Below the pieces are notes generated by a model. It was not told the DNA's origin. It worked only from the letters and a program-made list of their open reading frames with translations, and did not search any database. Positions 16,334 to 24,188 of a stretch of DNA of 64,000 bases are shown piece after piece. The DNA comes from Azospirillum sp. TSH100. Its GTDB lineage: Bacteria > Pseudomonadota > Alphaproteobacteria > Azospirillales > Azospirillaceae. Position numbers and translations under genes: made by a program. The DNA is taken from positions 124,001 to 188,000 of the forward strand of contig NZ_CP039638.1 in the NCBI RefSeq assembly GCF_004923295.1, written 5' to 3'. Position 1 is the first letter of the stretch; each line of letters starts with the position of its first letter.

Positions 16334-17146
16334 TTATCCTTCCCCGCCGCCGGCTTGGCCGTGGGCGGCGGCGGTGCGGGCCTGGAGGTCGCGCAGGGCG
16401 GCGAGCGCGCCGGCGTCCGGGATTTCGGTGGTCTTCAGGTCGGGCGAGATTTTCAGATCCCAGCCGGTGGCCGCCTTGACCTGCTCCACCGTCACGCCGG
16501 GATGGATGCTGGTCAGGGTCAGTTCCTTGGTCACCGGATCGGGGGTGAGGATGCCGAGGTCGGTGATGACCGCGGTCGGCCCGGCGCCGGGGATGCCGGC
16601 CTTGGCCCGCGCGTCTCCACCGTCGAGATAGCCGGCCGAGGTGACGAAGGGCAGCTTGGCGACGAAGGCCTTCGGGCTCTGCTTCAGGACGATGAACACC
16701 TCCTTGGCCTGGGAGGCGATCTCCGGCGCGCCACCGGCACCGGGCAGCCGCACCTTGGGCGTGTCGTAGGGACCGATGACGGTGGTGTTGATGTTGGCGA
16801 AGCGGTCGACCTGGGCCGCCCCCAGGAAACCGACGTCGATCCGCCCGCCCTGCAGCCAGTAGCGGAAGATTTCCGGCGTGCTGACCACGGTGTCGGCGGT
16901 GAGCGCGAGGTCGCCGTCGCCGATCGACAGCGGCAGCACCGTCGGCTTGGCGCCGATCGGGCCGGATTCATAGATCAGCACCACCTCTGGCGCATGGGTC
17001 AGCCGGGCGAGGTTGGCGGCGGTGGAGGGCAGGCCGATGCCGACGAAGCAGACGGTGCCGTCCTTCAGCAGGCGGCTGGCCGCCACCGTCATGATCTCGG
17101 TCGCGGTGAAATCGGCGGTCGCGGTGGTGGTCTCGGTGCTGCTCAT
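16334..17146 (-). CDS. pcaJ: 3-oxoadipate CoA-transferase subunit B (CatJ/GctB-like)
   Basis: A 270-residue family I CoA-transferase subunit. The start at 17146 has AAGGAGG eight bases upstream and overlaps the pcaI stop by one base (TGATG). The catalytic-glutamate region is YESGPIG (E60). The GIGLPSTAANLARLTHAPE stretch matches glutaconate-CoA-transferase-like B subunits. It is clearly longer than classical Pseudomonas PcaJ (about 213 residues) and closer to CatJ (about 260), so the pair seems to be the CatI/CatJ type recruited for the same reaction: moving CoA from succinyl-CoA to 3-oxoadipate. Function rests on operon position. Confidence 0.88.
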   Translation of the reverse strand: MSSTETTTATADFTATEIMTVAASRLLKDGTVCFVGIGLPSTAANLARLTHAPEVVLIYESGPIGAKPTVLPLSIGDGDLALTADTVVSTPEIFRYWLQGGRIDVGFLGAAQVDRFANINTTVIGPYDTPKVRLPGAGGAPEIASQAKEVFIVLKQSPKAFVAKLPFVTSAGYLDGGDARAKAGIPGAGPTAVITDLGILTPDPVTKELTLTSIHPGVTVEQVKAATGWDLKISPDLKTTEIPDAGALAALRDLQARTAAAHGQAGGGEG

Positions 17147-18006
17147 CACGCAACCTCCTTCATGCTTTCGGCCAGCACGCGGCGGAAGCCGGCGAAATCG
17201 TCGGTGTCCAGCACATGGCGCTGCATCCAGTCCTGGAAGGTCTCGCGTGAGCGGGCGATCGGATCCCACGCCTTGTAGAAGCGGTTGTCGCGCTCCGAAT
17301 AGCCCTGGGCGTAGGACGGATAGGCGCCGCCGGGAACCGGGCAGACGGCGGAAACCGCCCAATAGGGCAGCACGCAGGCGTTCGGCGGCGCCTCCAGATC
17401 GTCGACGATCTCCTCGACCGTGATGATGGAGCGCTTGGCGGCCAGAACCGCCTCCTTCTGGACGCCGAGGATGCCCCAGAGCAGGACATTGCCGCGGCGG
17501 TCGGCCTTCTGGGCGTGGATCACCGTCACGTCCGGGCGGACGGACGGGATGGCGGCCAGCTTCTCGCCGGTGAAGGGGCACTCGACGAAGCGGATGTTCG
17601 GGTTGACCTTCGGCAGGTCGGAGCCGGTGTAGCCGCGCAGCAGCGCGAAGGGCAGGTTGGAGGCGCCGGCGACATAGGCGTTCGCCATGCCGGCGTGGCT
17701 GTGCTCCTCCGTCTCCAGCCGGTGCGGCCAGCCCTGCTCGACCGCGTCGCGGAAGCGGTGGAGGGAACCGACGCCGGGATTGCCGCCCCAGGAGAAGATC
17801 AGCTTCGCGGCGCAGCCCATGCCGATCATCTGGTCATAGATCAGGTCCGGCGTCATGCGCACCAGGGTCAGGTCGCGCCGGCCCTGCCGGATGATCTCAT
17901 GCCCGGCGGCATGCGGAATCAGGTGGGTGAACCCTTCCAGGGCGACCGTGTCGCCATCGTGCACGAGGCTTGCCACCGCCTCGCGCAGGGGCGTGATCTT
18001 CGCCAT
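17146..18006 (-). CDS. pcaI: 3-oxoadipate CoA-transferase subunit A (CatI/GctA-like)
   Basis: A 286-residue A subunit of a family I CoA-transferase, first gene of the pca operon. Motifs include DGDTVALEGFTHLIPHAAGH near 17-36 and FSWGGNPGVGSLHRFRDAVE near 91-110. It is longer than classical PcaI (about 231) and fits CatI/GctA. With PcaJ it activates 3-oxoadipate using succinyl-CoA. The upstream 353-base region, shared with a divergent ABC transporter, holds three IclR-type boxes; the nearest begins 15 bases before this start, so it overlaps the leader or promoter. Confidence 0.88.
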   Translation of the reverse strand: MAKITPLREAVASLVHDGDTVALEGFTHLIPHAAGHEIIRQGRRDLTLVRMTPDLIYDQMIGMGCAAKLIFSWGGNPGVGSLHRFRDAVEQGWPHRLETEEHSHAGMANAYVAGASNLPFALLRGYTGSDLPKVNPNIRFVECPFTGEKLAAIPSVRPDVTVIHAQKADRRGNVLLWGILGVQKEAVLAAKRSIITVEEIVDDLEAPPNACVLPYWAVSAVCPVPGGAYPSYAQGYSERDNRFYKAWDPIARSRETFQDWMQRHVLDTDDFAGFRRVLAESMKEVA

Positions 18007-18359
18007 ATGACCTCCCGTATGTGCGGAAACCGCACAAATATTCAGCTTTACGCACAGAATGGCGGGAGAGACCTTCGGCTGTCAAGGGCGAAAAATGCAC
18101 CTCACGGGCGTTAATCGAACATATTGCGGCGCAACATGAGAGTCGTTGGGTGCTTTCAGGGCGGATTTCGAGAAAAAATCCGTATTTGCAAGCGCTTGGC
18201 TGTGAACTATGTTTTGTGCGATTATAGAACACTCTATCAGGTATCGCACTTGACGGTTGGCCTGTCCCTCAGTACGGTTGACGGAACAGTCAATGGCCGG
18301 GATCCGGACCTGAAAGCGGGAGTCCCGGCGCCGGCACATGGTCACATATGGGAGGGACG
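18007..18359. promoter_or_regulatory. divergent control region between pcaI and the Liv-type transporter, with three IclR-type boxes
   Basis: Three related 15-base partial palindromes lie here: GTGCGGAAACCGCAC (18021-18035), GGGCGTTAATCGAAC (18106-18120) and GTGCGATTATAGAAC (18216-18230). They share the pattern GnGCG-N6-Gn-AC. The reverse complement of the third, GTTCTATAATCGCAC, differs by one base from the PcaR box GTTCGATAATCGCAC that I recall for Pseudomonas putida. IclR-family regulators (PcaR, PcaU, PobR) bind such sites. The region is AT-rich compared with its neighbours. No small gene is seen, and no IclR or LysR regulator is encoded in the window. Confidence 0.65.
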
Positions 18360-19547
18360 ATGACGAGGACTCTGCGCAACGCGCTGCTCGGTGCGGCGTT
18401 CGGTCTGGCGCTGGCGGCCGGTCCGGCCGGGGCCGCCACCATCAAGGTCGGCGTCATCGCCCCCTTCTCCGGACCGTTCGCGATGTTCGGCAAGACCTTC
18501 AAGGACGGCATCGCCCAGTATCAGGCGGAGCATGGCCAGACGGTCGGCGCCGACACGGTGGAGTTCGTCTATCGCGACCTGGAGCAGGCCAACCCGGCCC
18601 AGGCCAAGGCGCTGGCGCAGGAACTGATCGTGAAGGAGCGGGTGTCCTTCCTGGCCGGTTTCACCTTCACGCCCGATGCGCTGGCGGTCGCCCCGCTGAT
18701 CGACGAGGCGAACATTCCGGCGGTGGTCTTCAACGCCGCCACCTCCGCCATCACCGAGAAGTCGCCGCGCTTCGTCCGCACCTCCTTCACCCTGTGGCAG
18801 AATACGGTTCCGCTGGCCGAGCATATGGCCAAGCAGGGGATCAGGACGGCGGTGACGGCGGTCAGCGACTATGGCCCCGGCCTGGACGGCGAGGCCGCCT
18901 TCAAGGCGACCTTCGAGAAGAATGGCGGCAAGGTGGCCGACGCCATCCGCATGCCGCTGAAATCGACCGACTTCGCCCCCTTCATGCAGCGCATCAAGGA
19001 CACCGGCGCCGAGGCGGTCTATGCCTTCCTGCCCGCCGGTCCGACCACGCTGGCCTTCGCCAAGGCCTTCGCCGACAACGGGCTGAAGGACAAGGGCGTC
19101 AGGCTGTTCGGCCCCGGCGACATCACCCAGGAACCGGATCTGCCGGCGCTGGGCGACGCGGTGCTGGGCATGACCACCAGCTTCCATTACAGCCGCGCCC
19201 ACGACTCGGCGGTGAACAAGGCATTCCTCGCCAAGCACAAGGAACTGTTCGGCAACGACGACACCGCCACCTTCACCACGGTTGGTGCCTATGACGGCAC
19301 GCATGTCATCTATCAGATGATCAAGAATGCCGGCGGCGGCAAGATCGATGGCGCCAAGGCGGTGGAGTCGGTGAAGGGCATGAGCTGGGAAAGCCCGCGT
19401 GGGCCGGTGACCATCGATCCCGACAGCCGCCATGTCACCCAGACGATCTATCTGCGCACCGTCGAGAAGGTCGGCGGCCGGCTGGAGAATGTCGAGAAGG
19501 CGGCGTTCGAGAAGCAGCCGGACTATGGGTACAAGCTGGCGAAGTGA
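18360..19547 (+). CDS. branched-chain-type (LivK-like) ABC transporter substrate-binding protein
   Basis: A 395-residue periplasmic protein with a signal peptide at about 1-25 (MTRTLRNALLGAAFGLALAAGPAGA) and the type I binding fold opening IKVGVIAPFSGPFAMFGKTF. The ATG at 18360 follows GGAGGG; an ATG at 18348 lacks a ribosome site. LivK-like proteins of this branch often bind aromatic or carboxylic acids rather than amino acids. Being divergent from pcaIJFDCBHG, with shared boxes, this one probably delivers protocatechuate, 4-hydroxybenzoate or a related acid to the LivHMGF proteins encoded downstream. That ligand is inference. A palindromic repeat separates it from livH. Confidence 0.9.
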   Translation: MTRTLRNALLGAAFGLALAAGPAGAATIKVGVIAPFSGPFAMFGKTFKDGIAQYQAEHGQTVGADTVEFVYRDLEQANPAQAKALAQELIVKERVSFLAGFTFTPDALAVAPLIDEANIPAVVFNAATSAITEKSPRFVRTSFTLWQNTVPLAEHMAKQGIRTAVTAVSDYGPGLDGEAAFKATFEKNGGKVADAIRMPLKSTDFAPFMQRIKDTGAEAVYAFLPAGPTTLAFAKAFADNGLKDKGVRLFGPGDITQEPDLPALGDAVLGMTTSFHYSRAHDSAVNKAFLAKHKELFGNDDTATFTTVGAYDGTHVIYQMIKNAGGGKIDGAKAVESVKGMSWESPRGPVTIDPDSRHVTQTIYLRTVEKVGGRLENVEKAAFEKQPDYGYKLAK

Positions 19548-19556
19548 GGGGGGTGT

Positions 19557-19640
19557 CCCCCTCTCCCCCTGTTCTCGCGCAAACTTGGTTTGCGCTGACG
19601 CGACAGGCGGACCATAGGTCCGCCGAAAGCGGGGAGAGGG
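19557..19640. repeat. two-hairpin intergenic palindromic repeat, copy 1
   Basis: A cloverleaf-like element. The outer stem is CCCTCTCCCC (19559-19568) with GGGGAGAGGG (19631-19640). Inside are two perfect eight-base hairpins with three-base loops: GCGCAAAC/GTTTGCGC (19577-19595) and GGCGGACC/GGTCCGCC (19606-19624), joined by TGACGCGACA. Copies lie at 30697-30782 (opposite orientation) and 46129-46203. It sits inside the transporter operon, between the binding protein gene and livH, where it may stabilise mRNA or lower downstream expression. Confidence 0.75.
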
Positions 19641-19745
19641 TTAGGAGGGGGCGCGGCAGGATTATCGGGTAAGGCACGCGGTGCTTCCCCCTCACCCCGA
19701 CCCTCTTCCCGGGGGGAGAGGGAGACGGGGAGGTGGAGAGACATC

Positions 19746-20615
19746 ATGGAAAGCATCTTCGGGATCGCCGTCGACGGCATCGCCTATGGGATGATCCTCT
19801 TCATCATCTCGGTCGGGCTGTCGGTGACGCTGGGGCTGATGCGGGTGGTCAATCTGGCGCATGGCGCCTTCGCCATGCTCGGCGGCTATGTCGCCTCCTA
19901 TGCCGCGCAAAGCGTGGGTCTGCCCTATGTGGCGGCGCTGATCGTCGCGGTGGCGCTGACCGTGCTGGCCACCCTGCCGCTGGAACGGCTGCTCTACCGC
20001 CGCATCTATGGCTCAGCCAACGAGCTGTCGCAGGTGCTGCTGACCATCGGGCTGACCTTCGTCATCGTCGCCGGCATCAATTACCTGTTCGGCCCGACGC
20101 TGAAGCGCATTCCACTGCCCGACCTGCTGACCGGCACGGTGGCGCTGGGGCCGAAAGCGATCCCGACCCACCGCGCCTTCGTGATCGGCGCCGGGGCGGC
20201 GACGCTGGTTGGGCTGTGGTGGCTGCTGGAGCGCACCGATTTCGGCATCCGGCTGCGCGCCGCGGTCGATGATCCCGCCATGGCGGCGGCGCTGGGCATC
20301 CGCACCGAGCGGCTCTATCTGGCGACCTTCGCGCTCGGCACCGGGCTGGCGGCGCTCGGCGGCGTGCTGGGGGCGGAACTGCTGCCGCTGGAGCCCTATT
20401 ACGCCATCCGCTACATCGTGCTGTTTTTGGCGGTGGTGGCGGTCGGCGGGGCCGGAAGCATCTTCGGATCGGCGGCGGCGGCGCTGGCGTTGGGCATCAT
20501 CGACACCGCCGGCAAATACCTGATCCCGAATTTCGGCGAGTTCTTCTTCTATGCCGCGCTGATCCTGATCCTGTTCCGCTGGCCCCACGGTTTCTTCAAA
20601 GGGAGGACGGCATGA
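19746..20615 (+). CDS. livH: LivH-type ABC transporter permease
   Basis: A 289-residue inner-membrane permease with about eight hydrophobic segments. LivH features include LGLMRVVNLAHGAFAMLGGY near 30-49 and the cytoplasmic coupling region FGIRLRAAVDDPAMAAALGI near 169-188. It forms a heterodimer with LivM. It ends overlapping the livM start (ATGA). The gap from the binding protein gene is 198 bases, mostly taken by the palindromic repeat; GGGAGAGGGAGACGGGGAGG precedes the start. Here livH names the family; an aromatic acid substrate is suspected. Confidence 0.9.
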   Translation: MESIFGIAVDGIAYGMILFIISVGLSVTLGLMRVVNLAHGAFAMLGGYVASYAAQSVGLPYVAALIVAVALTVLATLPLERLLYRRIYGSANELSQVLLTIGLTFVIVAGINYLFGPTLKRIPLPDLLTGTVALGPKAIPTHRAFVIGAGAATLVGLWWLLERTDFGIRLRAAVDDPAMAAALGIRTERLYLATFALGTGLAALGGVLGAELLPLEPYYAIRYIVLFLAVVAVGGAGSIFGSAAAALALGIIDTAGKYLIPNFGEFFFYAALILILFRWPHGFFKGRTA

Positions 20616-21634
20616 CGAGCGTCGCCGAGCGTGACGGAAAGGCTGCCGCCGTGACCCGACCACTTCCCCCCGGCCGGCGCCGCGATCTCGGCTGGATCGG
20701 CATTCCGCTGGTCGCGGCGGCCGGGCTGGCCGCCTATTGGCTGCTGCCGGACGATCTGGCCCTGCTGACCCGCATCGCCGCCTCGGCCCTGTTCGTGCTG
20801 TCGCTCGACCTCGTGCTCGGCTATGGCGGGATCGCCACGCTGGGGCAGGCGGCGATGTTCGGCACCGGCGCCTATGCCGCCGGCATCGTCGCGGTGAACT
20901 GGAACAACGACCCCTTCGTCATGCTGGCGGCAGGCGGGCTGGCCGGCGGGCTGGTCGCGCTGGTCACCGGGGCGCTGATCCTGCATGCGCGCGGGCTGAC
21001 CCTGCTGATGCTGACCATCGCGGTCGGACAGATCGTGCAGGAGGTCGCCAACAAGGCGCGCGACTGGACCGGCGGCAGCGACGGCCTGTCCGGCATCGAC
21101 CCTGCGCCGGTGCTGGGGCTGTTCCGTTTCGACATGTTCGGCCACACCGCCTACCTGTTCGCGCTGGCGGTGCTGGTGATCGGCCTGCTGGTGGCGCGGC
21201 GGATCGTGCGCTCGCCCTTCGGGCTGGCCTGCCGCGGGGTGAAGGAGGATCCGCTGCGGATCTCCGCCATCGGCGGCTCGCCGAAATCCTATCTGGTGGC
21301 GCTCTATGCCGTGGCCGGGGTGTTTGCCGGGGTGGCGGGGGCGCTGACCGCGGTGACCAGCGGCATCGTCGGGCTGGACAGCGCCGGCTTCCCCTGGTCG
21401 GCGGAGGCGCTGGTGATGCTGGTGCTGGGCGGCACCGGGCGGCTCTATGGCGCGGTGATCGGCACGGCGGCCTTCATGGGCATCCACCATGTCCTGGCCG
21501 CCAGCGATCCCTTCCACTGGATGGGCTTCATCGGCCTGTTCCTGATCGGCATCGTCCTGTTCCTGCCCGGCGGCATCGCCTCGGGGGTGGAGCGGCTGGG
21601 CGGGCTGTTGGGCAGGAAAGAGGGCGGGGCATGA
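20612..21634 (+). CDS. livM: LivM-type ABC transporter permease
   Basis: A 340-residue permease, usual length, with a basic 28-residue cytoplasmic start and about nine membrane segments. The conserved N-terminal LivM region SLDLVLGYGGIATLGQAAMF is near 64-83 and the coupling helix segment SPFGLACRGVKEDPLRISAI near 197-216. It partners LivH. ATGA overlaps link it to livH upstream and livG downstream, so the three are tightly coupled. Confidence 0.9.
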   Translation: MTSVAERDGKAAAVTRPLPPGRRRDLGWIGIPLVAAAGLAAYWLLPDDLALLTRIAASALFVLSLDLVLGYGGIATLGQAAMFGTGAYAAGIVAVNWNNDPFVMLAAGGLAGGLVALVTGALILHARGLTLLMLTIAVGQIVQEVANKARDWTGGSDGLSGIDPAPVLGLFRFDMFGHTAYLFALAVLVIGLLVARRIVRSPFGLACRGVKEDPLRISAIGGSPKSYLVALYAVAGVFAGVAGALTAVTSGIVGLDSAGFPWSAEALVMLVLGGTGRLYGAVIGTAAFMGIHHVLAASDPFHWMGFIGLFLIGIVLFLPGGIASGVERLGGLLGRKEGGA

Positions 21635-22386
21635 CCAAGCTTCTTGAGGTCCAGAACCTCAGCAAGAATTTCGGCGGCCTTCAGGTGTCGTCGGACATCA
21701 CCATGACGCTGAAGGCCGGCGACCGCTGCGCCCTGATCGGGCCGAACGGGGCGGGCAAGACGACCTTCGTCAACCTCGTCACCGGAGTGATCCCGCCCAG
21801 CGCCGGCACAATCCGGCTTGACGGCCGCGACATCACGAAACTGTCGGCGGCGGAGCGGGTTCGGCTGGGGCTGATCCGCAGCTTCCAGGTGGCGCGGCTG
21901 TTCAGGTCGATGACGGTGCGCGAGCATCTGGAACTGGCCGTCCTGCAACGTGACCGCCGCACCTTCCGCCTGTTCGCCAACGTCGCCAAGGTGGCCGGGC
22001 TGGCCGACGAGGTGGCGGGGCTGCTCGACAGCATGGGGCTGACGCCGGTGGCGCACACGGCGGTCGGCTCGCTGGCCTATGGGCAGCAACGGCTGCTGGA
22101 GATCGCGCTGGCGCTCGCCATGAAGCCGAAGGTGCTGATTCTCGACGAGCCGGCGGCCGGCGTGCCCCATTCGGAAAGCCAGCGCATCCTCGACGCCATC
22201 GACCGGCTGCCCAGGGATCTGGCGGTGCTGATGATCGAGCACGACATGGATCTGGTGTTCCGCTTCGCCAGAACCATCGTGGTGCTGGCGCAGGGGCGGC
22301 TGCTGTGCAGCGGCACCGCCAAGGAGATCGTCGCCGACCCGCGCGTGCGCGAGGTCTATCTGGGGAGCCGTGCCGATGCGCACTGA
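21631..22386 (+). CDS. livG: LivG-type ABC transporter ATPase
   Basis: A 251-residue ATP-binding subunit. The true start is the ATG at 21631, overlapping the livM stop. Walker A is GPNGAGKTT at 37-45; the signature is the modified LAYGQQRLLEIALAL and Walker B is KVLILDEPAAG. The helical insert between them matches the LivG branch. It powers the LivHM permease together with LivF. Its end overlaps the livF start by 11 bases. Confidence 0.92.
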   Translation: MTKLLEVQNLSKNFGGLQVSSDITMTLKAGDRCALIGPNGAGKTTFVNLVTGVIPPSAGTIRLDGRDITKLSAAERVRLGLIRSFQVARLFRSMTVREHLELAVLQRDRRTFRLFANVAKVAGLADEVAGLLDSMGLTPVAHTAVGSLAYGQQRLLEIALALAMKPKVLILDEPAAGVPHSESQRILDAIDRLPRDLAVLMIEHDMDLVFRFARTIVVLAQGRLLCSGTAKEIVADPRVREVYLGSRADAH

Positions 22387-23089
22387 ACCGCGTGGGTCTC
22401 TCGAGGTCATGGATCTGTGCGCCGGCTACGGCAGGACGCTGATCCTCGACGGCGTATCGCTGGCCGTGCCGGCTGGCGGCCGGCTGGCGCTGCTCGGCCG
22501 CAACGGGGTGGGCAAGACGACGACGCTGGCGACGCTGGTCGGCCAGACCACCCGCCATGGCGGCAGCATCCGGCTTGACGGGGTGGAACTCGGCGGGATG
22601 AGCAGCTCGGCGCGGGCGGCGGCGGGGCTCGGCTATGTGCCGCAGACGCGCGACATCTTCAAATCGCTGACGGTGGAGGAGAACCTCGTCACCGGCCTGA
22701 AGGGGCGGCCGCGCTCGGCGCTGGAGGAGGCGTACGAGCTGTTCCCGCGGCTGGGCGAGCGGCGGCGCAACGGCGGCGGCGAACTGTCGGGCGGCGAGCA
22801 GCAGATGCTGTCGGTCGCCCGCGCGCTGCTCGGCAAGCCGACGGTGCTGCTGCTGGACGAACCGCTGGAAGGGCTGGCGCCGGTGATCTGCGACATGCTG
22901 ATGACGGCGCTGTCGAAGCTGGACATGACGATCCTGCTGGTGGAGCAGCAGGTCGACCGTGCGCTGGATTTCGCCGATCGCGTGGTCTTCCTCGACCGCG
23001 GCCGGGTGGTGCATGCCGGGCCGGCAGCGCAGGCGAAGGCGGATACGGCGCTGCTGGAGCGGCATCTGGGCGTGGCGCTGGCGGCGTAG
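22376..23089 (+). CDS. livF: LivF-type ABC transporter ATPase
   Basis: A 237-residue ATP-binding subunit with Walker A GRNGVGKTT (41-49), signature LSGGEQQMLSVARALL and Walker B VLLLDEPLEGLAP, the last a LivF hallmark. The ATG at 22376 has GGGGAG nine bases upstream; a GTG at 22370 is the alternative. It is the last gene of the rightward transporter operon and ends ten bases from the convergent binding protein gene. Confidence 0.9.
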   Translation: MRTEPRGSLEVMDLCAGYGRTLILDGVSLAVPAGGRLALLGRNGVGKTTTLATLVGQTTRHGGSIRLDGVELGGMSSSARAAAGLGYVPQTRDIFKSLTVEENLVTGLKGRPRSALEEAYELFPRLGERRRNGGGELSGGEQQMLSVARALLGKPTVLLLDEPLEGLAPVICDMLMTALSKLDMTILLVEQQVDRALDFADRVVFLDRGRVVHAGPAAQAKADTALLERHLGVALAA

Positions 23090-23098
23090 GGGCGCGCG

Positions 23099-24139
23099 TC
23101 ACCGGAACGGCGGCGCGTACAGCAGCCCGCCCTGGGTCCAAGGCCTGTTCTGGCCGCGGTCCATGCCATAGGGGGTGCCGAGGTTGCGGTCGAAGATCTC
23201 GCCGTAGTTCCCCACCTGCGCCAGCGCCTGCAAGGCCCAGTCGTCGGGCAGGCCGAGCGTGCGGGAGACGCTGCCGGCGTGGCCCAGCATGCGGTGCAGT
23301 TCGGGGTCGTCGGGAATGCGGCCGGCCTGCACGTCGGCCGAGGTGACGCCCTTGGCGTCGGCCAGCACGATGGCGTGGAGCACCCAGCGGGTGATGTCGT
23401 ACCAGTTGCGGTCGCCGCGCGCGATGTAGGGGGTCAGCGGCTCGCGCGAGATCACGTCGGGATAGATATAGATGCCCATGCCGGCCTGACGGTAGCCGGC
23501 GAGCGAGGTCACCAGCACGGTGCGGTCGGTGGTCAGCAGGTCGCATTCATGGGCGAGGAAGGCCTGCAACGCCTCGTCCAGCGTCTGGAAGGTGCGCATC
23601 GTCCAGGGCAGGTCGGACTTGCGGATATGGTCCTCCAGATTGCGGACCGTGGTGGTGGCGGTCTTGACGCAGACGGTGCGGGCGCCCAGCCGGTCGAGTG
23701 GTGGCGGCGTGCCGTCCGCGTGGATGGCGAAGCCCTGGCCGTCGTGCAGCAGCGGCATCAGGAACTCGATGTCGTAGGAGAGATCGCGGCTGAAGGTCCA
23801 GGTCGTGGTGGTCAGCGCCACATCGACCTCGTGCTTCTCAACCGCCGAATATTCCTGCGGTTTTTCCGGCAGGCGCACGACGCGGATCGCCTGGGCGTTG
23901 CCGAGAGTCGCCGCCGCGAAGACCCGGCAGACGTCGACCAGGAAGCCGTCGAGATGCCCCTGCGGGTCGGAGAAGGAGATGCCGCTGACGCCGCTGCGCA
24001 GGCCGCAGATCAGGAAGCCGCGGCTGTGGATGCGCTCCAGCGTGTCGCCGTCGCCGGCCCTGGCCGACGGGGCGAGTGCCGGTGAGGCCGACACCATCGC
24101 CAGCAGCAGAAGCAACAGCAGCCGCATTCCGACACCCAT
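23099..24139 (-). CDS. orphan AapJ-like amino acid binding protein
   Basis: A 346-residue secreted protein of the polar amino acid binding family, with a Leu-rich signal peptide (MRLLLLLLLAMVSASPALAPSARA). It aligns by eye along its length with AapJ at 30789-31823: RGFLICGLRSGVSGISFSDPQGHLDGFLVDVCRVFAAA, the TVCVKTATTT region, DRNWYDITRWVLHAIVLADA and the last residues GGLLYAPPFR. No permease or ATPase gene accompanies it. It lies 43 bases after a chemoreceptor gene on the same strand, so it may feed that receptor, or share the AapQMP permease. The start may be ATG 24139 or ATG 24127; the ribosome site does not decide. Confidence 0.85.
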   Translation of the reverse strand: MGVGMRLLLLLLLAMVSASPALAPSARAGDGDTLERIHSRGFLICGLRSGVSGISFSDPQGHLDGFLVDVCRVFAAATLGNAQAIRVVRLPEKPQEYSAVEKHEVDVALTTTTWTFSRDLSYDIEFLMPLLHDGQGFAIHADGTPPPLDRLGARTVCVKTATTTVRNLEDHIRKSDLPWTMRTFQTLDEALQAFLAHECDLLTTDRTVLVTSLAGYRQAGMGIYIYPDVISREPLTPYIARGDRNWYDITRWVLHAIVLADAKGVTSADVQAGRIPDDPELHRMLGHAGSVSRTLGLPDDWALQALAQVGNYGEIFDRNLGTPYGMDRGQNRPWTQGGLLYAPPFR

Positions 24140-24142
24140 CCC

Positions 24143-24188
24143 CTGATCCGTCCAGTCCGCCGCTCTTTCGCGGCGGGCGGGATCAGGC
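24143..24188. other. large inverted repeat at the chemoreceptor/binding-protein boundary
   Basis: CCTGATCC (24143-24150) pairs with GGATCAGG (24181-24188), and inside CCGCCGC (24158-24164) pairs with GCGGCGG (24171-24177). The outer arm contains the chemoreceptor stop codon. On the leftward transcript the structure would form between the two genes and end just before the binding-protein start. It may act as a partial terminator or adjust translation. No T-run follows. Confidence 0.5.
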
